This document shows positions 8,801-16,985 of a stretch of DNA of 64,000 nt, one piece after another (position 1 is the stretch's first letter; each line of letters starts with the position of its first letter). The DNA is from Actinomadura xylanilytica (lineage in GTDB: Bacteria; Actinomycetota; Actinomycetes; Streptosporangiales; Streptosporangiaceae), in contig NZ_JASNWE010000005.1 in NCBI RefSeq assembly GCF_030283145.1, positions 310,001-374,000 of the forward strand, in the 5' to 3' direction. Under the pieces are notes generated by a model that worked only from the letters and a program-made list of their open reading frames with translations, did no database searches and was not told the DNA's origin. The position numbers and the translations under genes were made by a program.

Positions 8801-9107
8801 GATCCGGCCCGACTACTTCTTCACCTTCCTCACGACCCTCCGCGCGATGGCCGTCATCGCCCTGGACGACCGCGCCGCGGCCGAGGAGATCTACGCCAGG
8901 CTGCTTCCTCACCGCGACGGCCCCCCGGCGGGCGCCACGAGCCTGTCGTTGGCGCTGCGCCCGGTCGCTCACACCCTCGGCGAGCTGGCCGTCCTCCTCG
9001 GCCGCGACCACCAGGCCGCCGCCCACTTCGCTCAGGCCGCCGCCATCGCCGACCGGTGGAACGCACCTCATTGGGCTGCCGCGGCCCGGTCGCGAACGAC
9101 CACCTAG
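5880..9107 (+). CDS. SARP-type transcriptional activator with AAA ATPase domain (AfsR-like)
   Basis: About 1075 aa. Residues 1-95 form an OmpR-like winged helix (VLGSFATEVNG, GGPRQRGVLALLVAARGQVV, ALMSLQAYVSNLRRLL). Residues 100-245 form a BTAD domain (LRALEEAIL at its end). A Pro-rich linker leads to an AAA/STAND ATPase with Walker A GEAGLGKST near 303 and Walker B VVLDDLHWAD near 405. The C-terminal 600 residues are TPR-like helical repeats. Such proteins activate secondary-metabolite or stress genes when the ATPase senses a signal. An ATG at 5880 was chosen; GTG at 5871 is also possible. It is divergent from the hemerythrin relic. Its targets cannot be named. Confidence 0.85.
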   Translation: MVFIRVLGSFATEVNGAAVHLGGPRQRGVLALLVAARGQVVPVDRMIEDLWRGEPPARALMSLQAYVSNLRRLLEPGRPPRTPARLLVSAAPGYALRLPPESVDAWRFEGLLDQARTVTDPRAAQARLAEALGLWQGPAFAEAADEPWAAAETARLNELRLVATELHVAAGLRIGDPAAVVPEAERLTRHEPLREEGWRLHALALWSSGRQADALAALRRARGILADELGLDPGPDLRALEEAILTQRTDVMRATVPPPPPAAPLPRPAPIIEAPFVGREAQLSALVTAAAEAAADGARIALVTGEAGLGKSTLLEHLGRRLERDGWLVAVGRCPEVDSAPPAWAWTEALRAVAATTSPGEFADDLAPLLADTEPVNVDATAGRFHLRQAVWKWLAAVAAERPVAVVLDDLHWADAVTLELLGGGLGMRAPVLVVAAYRADESGHLTETLASLARATPLRLALPGLDDAAVAQVVRNECEADDETVAGIAERTGGNPFYVRESARLVNGEGALVALSEVPEGVRDVLRRRLARLPGGGVAVLRLAAVAGRESSVEVLVNAADTDEEGVLNALDAGVIAGLLSEPGPGRVRFVHALVRDTLVADVSRLRASRMHARIAAALEATGDITALAHHYARAGSPKAVGYCVRAAELAEARYAHDVAADLLKDAVANSTSPQERVDLHGRLLRAQVRAGAVAAARRTRRQAVEYAESLGRDDLMIAAFTAWTEPTPWQSRPYGTVDRPIVDRLSRLLKRTDLAPEVRGRLLTAYADELAGEDDPTALAAAREALDLATGPHLRAAAIGVLARGVGGPSGRAELCRELVAIGVEHGVPAYRVTGLLNHACAAAEANDPTTMRRVATEALDLARTYRVPEATGVAEVTLATLTLIEGRFAEAERLYTQAANGMRRAGSLHSSGFLGFALAATWVNNGTLGEHLDEVRTLHEASGPIASDLLALALHGNGLITEAHRVDTSAPIRPDYFFTFLTTLRAMAVIALDDRAAAEEIYARLLPHRDGPPAGATSLSLALRPVAHTLGELAVLLGRDHQAAAHFAQAAAIADRWNAPHWAAAARSRTTT

Positions 9108-9362
9108 CTGTACCGCCCAGGGAGGTTGGTCAACCTGGTCCCCGAGGCGACTCCGGGGAGGGCGAGTCGGCTCCCCTGGCGCAGGGGATCGGCGGTGTCC
9201 TGCAAAGACAGCCTTCGTGTCGGCGACGACGAGCGCCTGGTGCTCGTTGCCGAAGTCTCAGCCGCGGTCGTCTCAGTCGCGCGTGCCCGCACGCGTTGGG
9301 GCCGGGGAAGCAGTGAGACGAGACGTGAGACAACCGCGCTCGCGGCGATGGTTCGGGTGCGC

Positions 9363-10031
9363 CTAGCCTGCTTCCCGAGCGAACAGCTTGTGGACTTCCT
9401 CCGGGCCCCGCTGCAGGACCGCCTCCAGCTCGTCGGGGCCGATTTCCGCGTGACCCGCGTCCGGCGTGCCGGTGAACGCCAGGCCAGGCCGGCACAGGAG
9501 ATAGGTGTCGCCGTGCCGGAAGTAGTCGAACGGCACCCCGGCGGCGTAGAGCCTGCGGGTGATCTGCCACTCCCGTTCCTCGGAGACGGTCACGGTCTCC
9601 CTGACCCGCTGCCGCAACTCGGGCACCACCTCGCAATAGCTCTCCTCGGAGAGCGGGTTGCCAGTGAGGTCGACCTCGCGCAATTTGGGCAGCCCGGACC
9701 GCAGGGCGCTGATGTCCTCGATGGCGTTGAGGGGCAGTTGGAGGCGGCGGATCATGGGCAGCGTCAGCACCGCGCTCACGTCGGCGAGCGCACTGAACCG
9801 CATGGAAAGCGACGCCAGCCGCGGGTGGCCGGCCAGCGCCGCGAGATCGCATCCCCCGAAGCCGACCACGTGCAGCGTGCTCAGCATGGGGAAACGAGCA
9901 AGGTCGCCGAGGTCACAGGGGAACAGGACGGCCAGGGTGTCGAGCTGGGCGAAGTCGGCGTCGCTGAAAGGCGGATTTCCCTGCAACCGGCGCTGAACGG
10001 CCTGTTCCACCTGAGGTTCGAGAAGCGGCAT
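9363..10031 (-). CDS. Leucine-rich-repeat protein
   Basis: 222 aa. Residues about 25-150 show LRR-like units with Leu spacing, for example LDTLAVLFPCDLGDLA, LSTLHVVGFGGCDLAAL, MIRRLQLPLNAIEDISAL and LREVDLTGNPLSEESY. The tail is mixed and ends PEEVHKLFAREAG. There is no signal peptide, so it is likely a cytoplasmic protein-binding module. LRR proteins of this short type are found in actinomycetes without assigned roles. The start at 10031 comes 3 bases after the stop of a tiny Asp-rich ORF. Confidence 0.65.
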   Translation of the reverse strand: MPLLEPQVEQAVQRRLQGNPPFSDADFAQLDTLAVLFPCDLGDLARFPMLSTLHVVGFGGCDLAALAGHPRLASLSMRFSALADVSAVLTLPMIRRLQLPLNAIEDISALRSGLPKLREVDLTGNPLSEESYCEVVPELRQRVRETVTVSEEREWQITRRLYAAGVPFDYFRHGDTYLLCRPGLAFTGTPDAGHAEIGPDELEAVLQRGPEEVHKLFAREAG

Positions 10032-10034
10032 CGA

Positions 10035-10100
10035 TCAGCTCATCTCTTGCATAGTGTCATCGGCGTCGTCGAGGTCGTCGAGGTCGTCGAGGTCGTCCAT
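10035..10100 (-). CDS. Possible 21-aa Asp-rich micro-ORF on a 9-bp tandem repeat
   Basis: The minus strand from ATG 10100 to TGA 10035 encodes MDDLDDLDDLDDADDTMQEM and a final Ser. The (DDL) repeat comes from three exact copies of GTCGTCGAG at 10065-10091 plus part of a fourth. Its stop is 3 nt upstream of the LRR gene start, the spacing expected of translational coupling. The same frame is open upstream for a short way without a start, so it may instead be the acidic tail of a lost gene. Confidence 0.3.
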   Translation of the reverse strand: MDDLDDLDDLDDADDTMQEMS

Positions 10101-10230
10101 GATGGCATTGAAGTCGGCCCGGGACTCGGGAAGGCGCGATGGTCCCCAAAGTAGAGATCTTCGTGCAGGTCACTGGTGTGCATGCCGACCGGCCGCCAAG
10201 GTATTCCGGTCCGGGCACGGCGGGATGAGA

Positions 10231-10263
10231 CCGGCCCTGGAGCGGTCACCGCTCCAGGGCCGG
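10231..10263. terminator. Strong GC hairpin terminator downstream of the esterase
   Basis: CCGGCCCTGGAGCGGT (10231-10246) is a perfect inverted match of ACCGCTCCAGGGCCGG (10248-10263), separated by one base. It lies 37 bp after the esterase stop on the minus strand. No T-run follows, as is usual in actinomycetes. Confidence 0.7.
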
Positions 10264-10300
10264 GCCCCTCATGAACGCCGGGTGCGGCGCAGGGCGCCGG

Positions 10301-11362
10301 TCAGCGCGCCGCCGCGGGCTGGGCGCCGATCGACTTCATCATCGCCGGCCACACGAACTGCGCCTCCCGGATCCAGGCCGGCCAGTTGTGCCGCCCGTCG
10401 CCGTAGATGTGCGCGGTGTAGGGGATCTTCAGCTCGTCCAGCCGCTTCTGGAAGTCCTTGTTGTTCGCGCCGATCGCGATCTCGCTCAGCAGGCCGATGT
10501 CCCACGGAGCCACGTCGGGGTCGCCCGGACCGGGCCGCCCCGAGGTTCCCGCGGAGAAGAACAGGCCCACGCCGCGCAGCTTGTCGGCCAGCGCGTACGG
10601 GTCGTGCGCCGCCCAGTTGGCGTCGTCGACGCGCGGGATGCCCCAGATCGCGAACGGGTCCTGCCCGTTGCCCGCGTTGGTGAACATCAGCATCGCCGGC
10701 ATGCCCGGGGCCCGCATCGCCAGGGTCCCGCTCAGCGCCGCCGCGTACTTGAACAACCCCGGGTGCCGGGCCGCGTAGGACATCGCGCCCTGCGCGCCCG
10801 AGGAGTTGCCGATCGCCGCCCGCTCCGACCCGGCCCCGTAGTTGCGCTCCATGAGCTGGCGGACCTCGGCGGTGTGGAAGGTCTCCCACTTGGGAGTGCC
10901 GCCCTTGCCGTAGTTGTACCAGTCGGTGTACGAGCCGTCGGCGGCCTCGGGCATCACCACCAGCACGTTGTACTTGGCGGCCCACGCCTCGATGTCGGTG
11001 TTGCGGGTCCAGGAGTCGTAGCGGTCCTGGCCGCCGTGGAAGGCGTACACCACCGGGTAGGCGGCCCGCGCGCCGCGCTGCCAGCCGCGGGGCAGCAGCA
11101 CCCGCGTCTTCACCGACTTGCCGAGCGCGGGGGAGTTGATGGTCAGGTCGACCTCGCCGGCGTTGATCCGGGTCTCGCCGGTGATCCTCGCCCCGTCGTC
11201 CGCGCCGATCGGGGCGGCCGCGGCCGCGGTCCCGGCGAGGGCGGTGACCGCGCCCGCCGTCCCGGTGCCCGCCACGGCGGCCGCGGCGATCGCCCCGGCC
11301 GCGACCGAACGGCGCCATCGGGAGGACGGATCGAGGACCTCTCGACGGGCGGAGCGTGTCAT
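10301..11362 (-). CDS. Secreted esterase (esterase D / antigen-85-like alpha/beta hydrolase)
   Basis: 353 aa. An N-terminal basic stretch SSRWRRSVAAGAIAAAAV leads to a hydrophobic Ala/Gly core and an Ala-rich end near residue 50, a typical export signal. There is no clear lipobox. The mature part has the PF00756 pattern: YPVVYAFHGGQDR, nucleophile motif GNSSGA with Ser187, and His in YGDGRHNWPAW near the end. Relatives hydrolyse esters or transfer acyl groups outside the cell. The gene ends in a strong hairpin. It is divergent from the LLM oxidoreductase gene across a region with an inverted repeat. Confidence 0.8.
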   Translation of the reverse strand: MTRSARREVLDPSSRWRRSVAAGAIAAAAVAGTGTAGAVTALAGTAAAAAPIGADDGARITGETRINAGEVDLTINSPALGKSVKTRVLLPRGWQRGARAAYPVVYAFHGGQDRYDSWTRNTDIEAWAAKYNVLVVMPEAADGSYTDWYNYGKGGTPKWETFHTAEVRQLMERNYGAGSERAAIGNSSGAQGAMSYAARHPGLFKYAAALSGTLAMRAPGMPAMLMFTNAGNGQDPFAIWGIPRVDDANWAAHDPYALADKLRGVGLFFSAGTSGRPGPGDPDVAPWDIGLLSEIAIGANNKDFQKRLDELKIPYTAHIYGDGRHNWPAWIREAQFVWPAMMKSIGAQPAAAR

Positions 11363-11450
11363 GGATCACCTCGCGGCACAGCACGGCCCCCGTGGCCGCG
11401 CGACTGCCGCCGAGTGTCCCGCCATCCGGCTAAACGATCTACAGGGCGGA

Positions 11451-11479
11451 GTAACAAGAAAACCACCATCTCCTGTTAC
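11451..11479. promoter_or_regulatory. Inverted repeat in the esterase/oxidoreductase divergent promoter
   Basis: GTAACA (11451-11456) is mirrored by TGTTAC (11474-11479) with a 17-bp spacer, just upstream of two CAAAGTG-type direct repeats. The local DNA is AT-richer than its surroundings. It may be an operator serving both divergent genes. Confidence 0.35.
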
Positions 11480-11537
11480 AAAGTGAGTCAAAGTGCATCA
11501 TTGTGGCGGGATCCGGTCAGGGATGGTAGGCACGTAC

Positions 11538-12746
11538 ATGAGCACCTCCCCTCCGACCGGGCCCCGGCGGTTCGGCATCTTCCTCGCCCCGTTCCACCCC
11601 TCCGGACAGAACCCCACCCTCGCGCTGGAACGCGACCTGGACCTGATCGCCCACCTGGACGCCCTCGGCTTCGACGAGGCGTGGATCGGCGAGCACCACT
11701 CGGCCGGCTACGAGATCATCGCCTCGCCCGAGGTGTTCATCGGCGTCGCCGCCGAACGCACCCGGCACATCAGGCTCGGCACCGGCGTCTCCTCCCTGCC
11801 CTTCCACCACCCGTTGCTGCTCGCCGACCGGATGGTGCTGCTCGACCACCTCACCCGCGGCCGGGTCATGCTCGGCGCCGGACCCGGCGCGCTGCCCTCC
11901 GACGCCCACATGATGGGCATCCCGGTTGCCCGGCAGCGCGACATGATGGAACAGGCGCTGGAGGCGATCCTGCTGCTGCTGCGCGGCGACGAGCCGGTCA
12001 CGATGCGGACCGACTGGTTCGAGCTGCGCGACGCCCGCCTCCAGCTCCGCCCCTACCAGCGGGAACTGGAGGTCGCGGTCGCCGCGATGGTCTCGCCGAG
12101 CGGCCCCCGCGCCGCCGGCCGGTTCGGCTGCGGGCTGCTGTCGCTCGGCGCTACCCAGTCCGCCGGATTCGACGCCCTCGGCTACCACTGGGGCGCCCTG
12201 CGCGACCGCGCCGCCGAGTACGGCACCACCGCCGACCGCGGGAACTGGCGGCTGGTCGGCCCCATGCACCTGGCCGACACCCGCGAGCAGGCCGCCCGGG
12301 ACGTGGCGTTCGGCCTGGCCGACTGGGTCGCCTACTTCCAGCGGATCGCCGCGCTGCCCATCGCGCCCGACACCACCGACCCCGACGCGCTGGTCGAGGC
12401 GATCAACGCCACCGGGATGGGCGTGATCGGCACCCCCGACGACGCCATCGCGCAGATCGAACGCCTCACCGCCCAGTCCGGCGGCTTCGGCACCTACCTG
12501 CTGATGGGCCACGAGTGGGCCGACACCGCGCAGACCCGCCGCTCCTACGAGCTGTTCGCCCGGTACGTCGCGCCGGTGTTCCAGGGCTCGGCGCGCTCGC
12601 TGACCGCCTCCAGCGACTGGGCGGCGCGGAACCGGCCGGCCTTCTTCGGCGCCACCACCGACGCGATCGCCGCCAAGATCAAACAGCAGGAGGAGGAGTC
12701 CGCCCGGCGCGTGGCGGACGGGCCGGGCGGCCAGGCGGCGGACTGA
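11538..12746 (+). CDS. LLM-class flavin-dependent oxidoreductase (luciferase-like monooxygenase)
   Basis: 402 aa. The bacterial luciferase fold is shown by RFGIFLAPFHPSGQNP, ALGFDEAWIGEHHSAGYE, then TRHIRLGTGVSSLPFHHPLL and RMVLLDHLTRGRVMLGAGPG. Members use FMNH2 or F420 to oxidise small organic substrates. The first part resembles alkanal-monooxygenase-like enzymes of actinomycetes; the last 60 residues are divergent. The start at 11538 has a TAGG site; ATG 11523 is the alternative. It is divergent from the esterase and followed by a separate PAP2 gene. Confidence 0.85.
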   Translation: MSTSPPTGPRRFGIFLAPFHPSGQNPTLALERDLDLIAHLDALGFDEAWIGEHHSAGYEIIASPEVFIGVAAERTRHIRLGTGVSSLPFHHPLLLADRMVLLDHLTRGRVMLGAGPGALPSDAHMMGIPVARQRDMMEQALEAILLLLRGDEPVTMRTDWFELRDARLQLRPYQRELEVAVAAMVSPSGPRAAGRFGCGLLSLGATQSAGFDALGYHWGALRDRAAEYGTTADRGNWRLVGPMHLADTREQAARDVAFGLADWVAYFQRIAALPIAPDTTDPDALVEAINATGMGVIGTPDDAIAQIERLTAQSGGFGTYLLMGHEWADTAQTRRSYELFARYVAPVFQGSARSLTASSDWAARNRPAFFGATTDAIAAKIKQQEEESARRVADGPGGQAAD

Positions 12747-12842
12747 GACCGTGGACCGTCCGCCCCCACCGCCCCCACCGGCCGCGCCGTCCGCCGCCGG
12801 CTCGCGGACCGGGCACTCGCGGTGTGCGGCAGGATCGAGGGC

Positions 12843-13520
12843 ATGCAGGTGCTCCGGTACGGAGGCGGGCGCCGGCCGGTGCCGCCGCGCCCCTCCGCCC
12901 TTCCCATGATCGCCGCCGCCGTCGCGGTCGCGGTCACGCTGGACGTGCTCGCCGGGGGGCCGCTCCGGCACCTCGACCAGTGGGTCTTCTCCGGCGGCCT
13001 CCCGCGCCGCGACGGCGCCTGGCACTGGATCTGGCGGACGGTGGTCAACGGCGGCCAGCACTGGCTGGCCGCCTCCGCCGTCGCGGTGGCCGCGCTGGCT
13101 GCGGCGTGGCGGCGCGGCGCCGGCCCGTGGACGGCGGTGCGGGCGGGCGCCTGGCTGGTCGTCACCGAGGCGGTCATCCGGGGCGCGCAGCTCGCGTTCG
13201 CGCGCACCCCGCCGCGGACGGGCCACGACGTGCTGTTCGAGAGCGGATACCTGTCCTATCCGTCCGGGCACGCCGCCAACGCCGCCGCCTGCCTGCTCCT
13301 GGTCGCGGCGCTGTGCGGCGCGTCCCGCGGCTGGACGATCGCCGCGCACGCCCTGGCCGCCGTCGTCGCGGTCGCGGTCGTGACCCTCGGCTACCACTGG
13401 CCGACCGACGCCCTGGCCGGCTGGGCGCTCGGGGTGCTGCTCGGCTGCGCGGGCCGCGCCCTGGTCCCGCGGCGCGCCGGCACCCGCCCGGAACGCAGCG
13501 AAATGTATGCAGTGTCGTAA
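12843..13520 (+). CDS. PAP2-family membrane phosphatase
   Basis: 225 aa with about five membrane segments. The phosphatase signature is present: a basic region FARTPPRTG near 119-127, YPSGHAAN at 139-146, and LGYHWPTDA with His185 and Asp189 as catalytic pair. Relatives remove phosphate from lipid phosphates such as undecaprenyl pyrophosphate or phosphatidic acid on the outer face of the membrane. The ATG at 12843 follows GAGGG. It is a single gene between the oxidoreductase and P450 genes. Confidence 0.85.
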   Translation: MQVLRYGGGRRPVPPRPSALPMIAAAVAVAVTLDVLAGGPLRHLDQWVFSGGLPRRDGAWHWIWRTVVNGGQHWLAASAVAVAALAAAWRRGAGPWTAVRAGAWLVVTEAVIRGAQLAFARTPPRTGHDVLFESGYLSYPSGHAANAAACLLLVAALCGASRGWTIAAHALAAVVAVAVVTLGYHWPTDALAGWALGVLLGCAGRALVPRRAGTRPERSEMYAVS

Positions 13521-13601
13521 GTCACACGCTTCCGTCCGCCATTGACCGTAACCGGTCGCTTACCCAAGCATGGGGCCAGGACGAGGAGCGGAGGCACGAC
13601 G

Positions 13602-14909
13602 GTGACCATCCAGCACGCGGACGGGGCAGTCGGCGGCATCGACCTGAGCGACCTGCGGTTCTGGGGCCGCCCGCTGGAGGAACGGGCCGCGGTCTTCGCC
13701 ACGCTCCGCGCGCAGGACGGCCCCTCCTTCTTCGCCGACCCGCCGGTGCCCTTCACCAAGCGGGGCAAGGGCTACTGGGCGCTGGTCCGGCACGCCGACG
13801 TCGTCGAGGCCAGCCGCAACCCCACGATCTTCAGCAGCGAGCCCAACGCCACCAGCATCATCGACTCGCCGAGCTGGCTCGCCCGCTACGTCGACTCCAT
13901 GATCAACATGGACGACCCGCGGCACGCCAAGATCCGCCGCATCGTGTCCCGCGCGTTCAGCCCCAAGATGCTCGCCCGCACCGAGGACGACGTGCGCCGC
14001 CGCGCCGTCCGGATCGTCGATGAGCTGATCGCCTCCGGCCCCGGCGACTTCGTCGCCAAGGTCGCGGTGCGGCTGCCGGTCGAGGTCATCTGCGACATGC
14101 TCGGCATCCCCGCCGAGATGTACCCGAGGGTCCTGCGGCTCACCAACATCGTGCTCGGCAACACCGACCCCGAATACACCGGCATCACCCCCGACATGGG
14201 CCGGCTGCGCACCGGCCTCGGCCTCGCCAAGGTCGCCAAGGCCGGCCGCGACCTGCACGTCATCGCCGCCAAGCTCGGCAGGGAGCGGATCGCCGCGCCC
14301 ACCGGCGACCTCACCTCGGCGCTGGTCAACGCCAACGTCGACGGCGAGAAGCTCACCGCCCGGGAGTTCGGCACGTTCTTCCTGCTGCTGGTCGTCGCCG
14401 GCAACGAGACCACCCGCACCGCCATCGCGCACGGCCTGAAGCTGTTCACCGACAACCCCGGCCAGCTCGACCTGCTCATGGAGGACTTCGACGGCCGCAT
14501 CGCCGGCGCCGTCGAGGAGATCGTCCGCTACTCCACGCCCGTCATCATGTTCCGCCGCAACCTGGCCGCCGACCACGAGCTGAACGGCCACCACTACAAG
14601 GCCGGCGACAAGGTCATCCTCTTCTACAACTCCGCCAACCGCGACGAGGCGGTCTTCACCGACCCCGACGCCTTCGACATCACCCGCTCCCCGAACCCGC
14701 ACGTCGGGTTCGGCGGGCCCGGTCCGCACTTCTGCCTGGGCGCCAACCTGGCCCGCCGCGAGATCGCCGTGATGTTCCGCGAGCTGTACACCCGCCTGCC
14801 CGACCTGCGCGCCGACGGCGAACCCGACCGGCTGATGTCCGGCTTCATCAACGGCTTCAAGAGGCTGCCCTGCACCTTCACCCCACCCCCCGCCGCCCCG
14901 CCCGCCTAG
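13602..14909 (+). CDS. Cytochrome P450
   Basis: 435 aa from the GTG at 13602, which has GGAGCGGAGG just upstream. The P450 signature elements are intact: I-helix VVAGNETTRTAIAHG, K-helix EEIVR, and heme-binding FGGPGPHFCLGANLAR with Cys378. DMINMDDPRHAKIRRIVSRA-like text in the C-helix and the overall length recall the CYP124/125/142 group, which hydroxylate methyl-branched lipids or steroids. No ferredoxin or reductase gene is adjacent. It is followed directly by an intergenic repeat shared with 23.9 kb. Confidence 0.9.
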   Translation: MTIQHADGAVGGIDLSDLRFWGRPLEERAAVFATLRAQDGPSFFADPPVPFTKRGKGYWALVRHADVVEASRNPTIFSSEPNATSIIDSPSWLARYVDSMINMDDPRHAKIRRIVSRAFSPKMLARTEDDVRRRAVRIVDELIASGPGDFVAKVAVRLPVEVICDMLGIPAEMYPRVLRLTNIVLGNTDPEYTGITPDMGRLRTGLGLAKVAKAGRDLHVIAAKLGRERIAAPTGDLTSALVNANVDGEKLTAREFGTFFLLLVVAGNETTRTAIAHGLKLFTDNPGQLDLLMEDFDGRIAGAVEEIVRYSTPVIMFRRNLAADHELNGHHYKAGDKVILFYNSANRDEAVFTDPDAFDITRSPNPHVGFGGPGPHFCLGANLARREIAVMFRELYTRLPDLRADGEPDRLMSGFINGFKRLPCTFTPPPAAPPA

Positions 14910-15122
14910 GGCCCTGTCTCAAAGTGCCTCGGCCGTCGCGCGAGCGCGTTATCTGGCCGGTGGGGCGAAGCCGGAGGCGAGCCGCACCGGCCAGATCGCG
15001 AAGCGATGTCGCGCTCGCCTAAGCCAGGTCGGTGTCCGAGCCGCCAGGCGAGGACGCCGGGCCGGGGGTGTTGGGAACACAGCCGTCAGGCGAGGACGCC
15101 GGGCCGGGCGTTGAAACAGGGC
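14910..15122 (+). repeat. Intergenic repeat element, copy A
   Basis: This gap between the convergent P450 and hydrolase genes matches the reverse complement of 23908-24084 over about 150 bp. Shared landmarks are AAAGTGCCTCGGCCGTCGC, GCGCGAGCG, GCCGGTGGGGCGA, GGAGGCGAGCC, and CGATGTCGCGCTCGCC. It also carries two direct copies of CAGGCGAGGACGCCGGGCC (15045 and 15087). It is flanked by gene ends on both sides, so a role in ending convergent transcripts is possible. Confidence 0.75.
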
Positions 15123-15899
15123 CTAGACCTCCCGGACGGCCTCACGCCCCATCGGGTCGCCGGCGGCCTCGGCCAGGAGCGCCGCCAGCTCGCGCGGCCT
15201 GGAGAACATCGGCCAGTGCCCCGTCGGCAGGTCCCGGTGGGTCCACTCCGGCCCGGCCATCAGCGAGAACACCGGGTTCCCCGCCGCCGCCATCTGCTCG
15301 ACCGCCGCGAGCGGGATGGTGCTGGCGATCAGGGTCCGCGGCGTGGACGGCAGCGGGTCGGGACGCAGCAGGGGCTGCGTCGCCGTGGCGAACGGCTGCG
15401 GCGTTCCGCGCTCGCGCATCTGCGCCAGCCGCTCCGCGTCCAGTCCGGCCAGATTGCCCGGATCGGCGTCCGGATCGAACGGCGGCACGGGGATCCGCCA
15501 CCCCTCGCCCTCGTCCGCGACCCGCTTCTCCAGCGCCGCCCGTTCCGCCGGATCGTGGAAGTCGATCCCCGCCATCCCCGACGGCAGCGGCCCGCTGTCG
15601 ACGTAGACCACCCGCGCGACCCGGCCCGCAAGCCGGTCGGCCGCCCCGGTGACCGCCATGTTCGCGCCACTGTGCGCGACCAGCACCACCTCGCGCAGAT
15701 CACCGCCCTCGATGAGCGCGGTCAGGTCGCCGACATGGGTGTCCACGTCCACGCCCGGACCCGCCTCGGCGGCCCGCTCGGCCAGCCCCGTCAACGTCAC
15801 CGCGTGCACCGTGTGGCCCGCCGCGCGCAGGACGCCGGCCACCTCGTCCCACGCCCACCCGCCGAGCCAATAACCCGGGACCAGCACGAACGTCGCCAT
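15123..15899 (-). CDS. Alpha/beta hydrolase (esterase/hydroxynitrile-lyase-like)
   Basis: 258 aa. MATFVLVPGYWLGGWAWDEV begins the fold, with the nucleophile motif VLVAHSGANMAV (Ser77) and the base His in PTGHWPMFSRPREL near the end. YVDSGPLPSGMAG follows the elbow. The pattern fits the small cap-less hydrolase family with salicylate esterases and similar enzymes; the substrate is unknown. It is divergent from the WYL regulator at 15993, which is the likely controller. It ends against the copy-A repeat. Confidence 0.8.
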   Translation of the reverse strand: MATFVLVPGYWLGGWAWDEVAGVLRAAGHTVHAVTLTGLAERAAEAGPGVDVDTHVGDLTALIEGGDLREVVLVAHSGANMAVTGAADRLAGRVARVVYVDSGPLPSGMAGIDFHDPAERAALEKRVADEGEGWRIPVPPFDPDADPGNLAGLDAERLAQMRERGTPQPFATATQPLLRPDPLPSTPRTLIASTIPLAAVEQMAAAGNPVFSLMAGPEWTHRDLPTGHWPMFSRPRELAALLAEAAGDPMGREAVREV

Positions 15900-15992
15900 C
15901 TCGATCTCCCTGCCTCATCGGTGCCTCGTTGGCGCCGCCCCGAAGGTACGGTCGAATCCGGACAGAACCCGCCCGGATTAAGAGAGTGCCCC

Positions 15993-16985
15993 GTGTCACA
16001 CCCGACCACCCGCGTCCTGACCATGCTCGAGCTGCTCCAGGCCAACCACCGGATGGGCGGCGCCGAACTGGCCCGGCGCCTGGAGGTGGACGAGCGCACC
16101 GTCCGCCGGTACGCGGCGCGGCTGGGCGACCTCGGCGTCCCCGTCGTGGCCGAACGCGGGCGGTACGGCGGCTACCGGCTGACGCCCGGCTTCAAGCTCC
16201 CGCCCCTGATGCTCACCGACGATGAGGCCACCGCCGTCGTGCTTGGCCTGCTGGCCGGACGCCGCATCGGGCTCCCCGCCGGGGCGACCGAGAGCGCCCT
16301 CGCCAAGGTGCAGCGCGTGCTGCCCGCCGCACTCCGCGAACGCGTCCAGGCGCTGGAGGAGACCCTCGGATTCACCCTCGCGGCCCGCGACGGCACCACC
16401 CCCGCCACCGCCGCGCTCCTCACCCTCGCCGCCGCCGCCCGCGCCCGCCGCCGCGTCCGGCTGCGCTACCGGTCATGGCGGGACGCCGAGAGCGAACGCG
16501 ACCTCGACCCCTACGGGCTGGTGTTCCACTCGGGCCGCTGGTACGTCACCGGCCACGACCACCGCAGCGGCGAGGTCCGCACCTTCCGCGTCGACCGGGT
16601 GCTGTCCGCCGAGCCCGGCACCGAGACCTACGAGGTCCCCGACGACGCCGACCCCGTCCGCCAGGTCACCCGCGCCCTGGCCGCCGTCCCCTACGCGCAC
16701 GACGTCGAGGTGCTGCTGGAGACCTCCCTGGACGAGGCGCGCCGCCGCGTCCCCCCATCGGTCGCCACACTCACCCGGGCCGGCGGGGGAGTGCTCATGT
16801 CCACCCGCGCCGAGCACCTGGACGGCATGGCGCGGATGCTGGCCGGGCTCGGCTGGCCCTTCGTCGTGCACCGCCCCGACGAGCTGCGCGCCCACATCCG
16901 CGACCTCGCCCGCGTCCTGACCGAGCAGGCCGCCCGCCCGAACTCGAACCCGGGCGCGGGCCGGCCCGCACCGGGCCCGCCCTAG
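15993..16985 (+). CDS. YafY-type HTH/WYL transcriptional regulator
   Basis: 330 aa from the GTG at 15993. An N-terminal HTH_11 reads MLELLQANHRMGGAELARRL and RTVRRYAARLGDLG, then ERGRYGGYRL as the wing. The WYL part includes RLRYRSWRDAESERDLDPYG, LVFHSGRWYVTGHD and RTFRVDRV. The C-terminal WCX segment follows. WYL proteins sense ligands through the beta-barrel and act as repressors or activators. It is divergent from an alpha/beta hydrolase gene and overlaps the end of the GNAT gene by 4 bp in convergent orientation. Confidence 0.88.
   Translation: MSHPTTRVLTMLELLQANHRMGGAELARRLEVDERTVRRYAARLGDLGVPVVAERGRYGGYRLTPGFKLPPLMLTDDEATAVVLGLLAGRRIGLPAGATESALAKVQRVLPAALRERVQALEETLGFTLAARDGTTPATAALLTLAAAARARRRVRLRYRSWRDAESERDLDPYGLVFHSGRWYVTGHDHRSGEVRTFRVDRVLSAEPGTETYEVPDDADPVRQVTRALAAVPYAHDVEVLLETSLDEARRRVPPSVATLTRAGGGVLMSTRAEHLDGMARMLAGLGWPFVVHRPDELRAHIRDLARVLTEQAARPNSNPGAGRPAPGPP

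Noticed and set aside
10065..10097. CRISPR-like repeat
   Set aside because: It is a 9-bp tandem repeat without spacers.
10271..14023. Very long open frames (for example over 1000 codons) on the plus strand across the esterase-P450 region
   Set aside because: They run through known genes in other frames, are Arg/Pro-rich, and arise from the high GC content.
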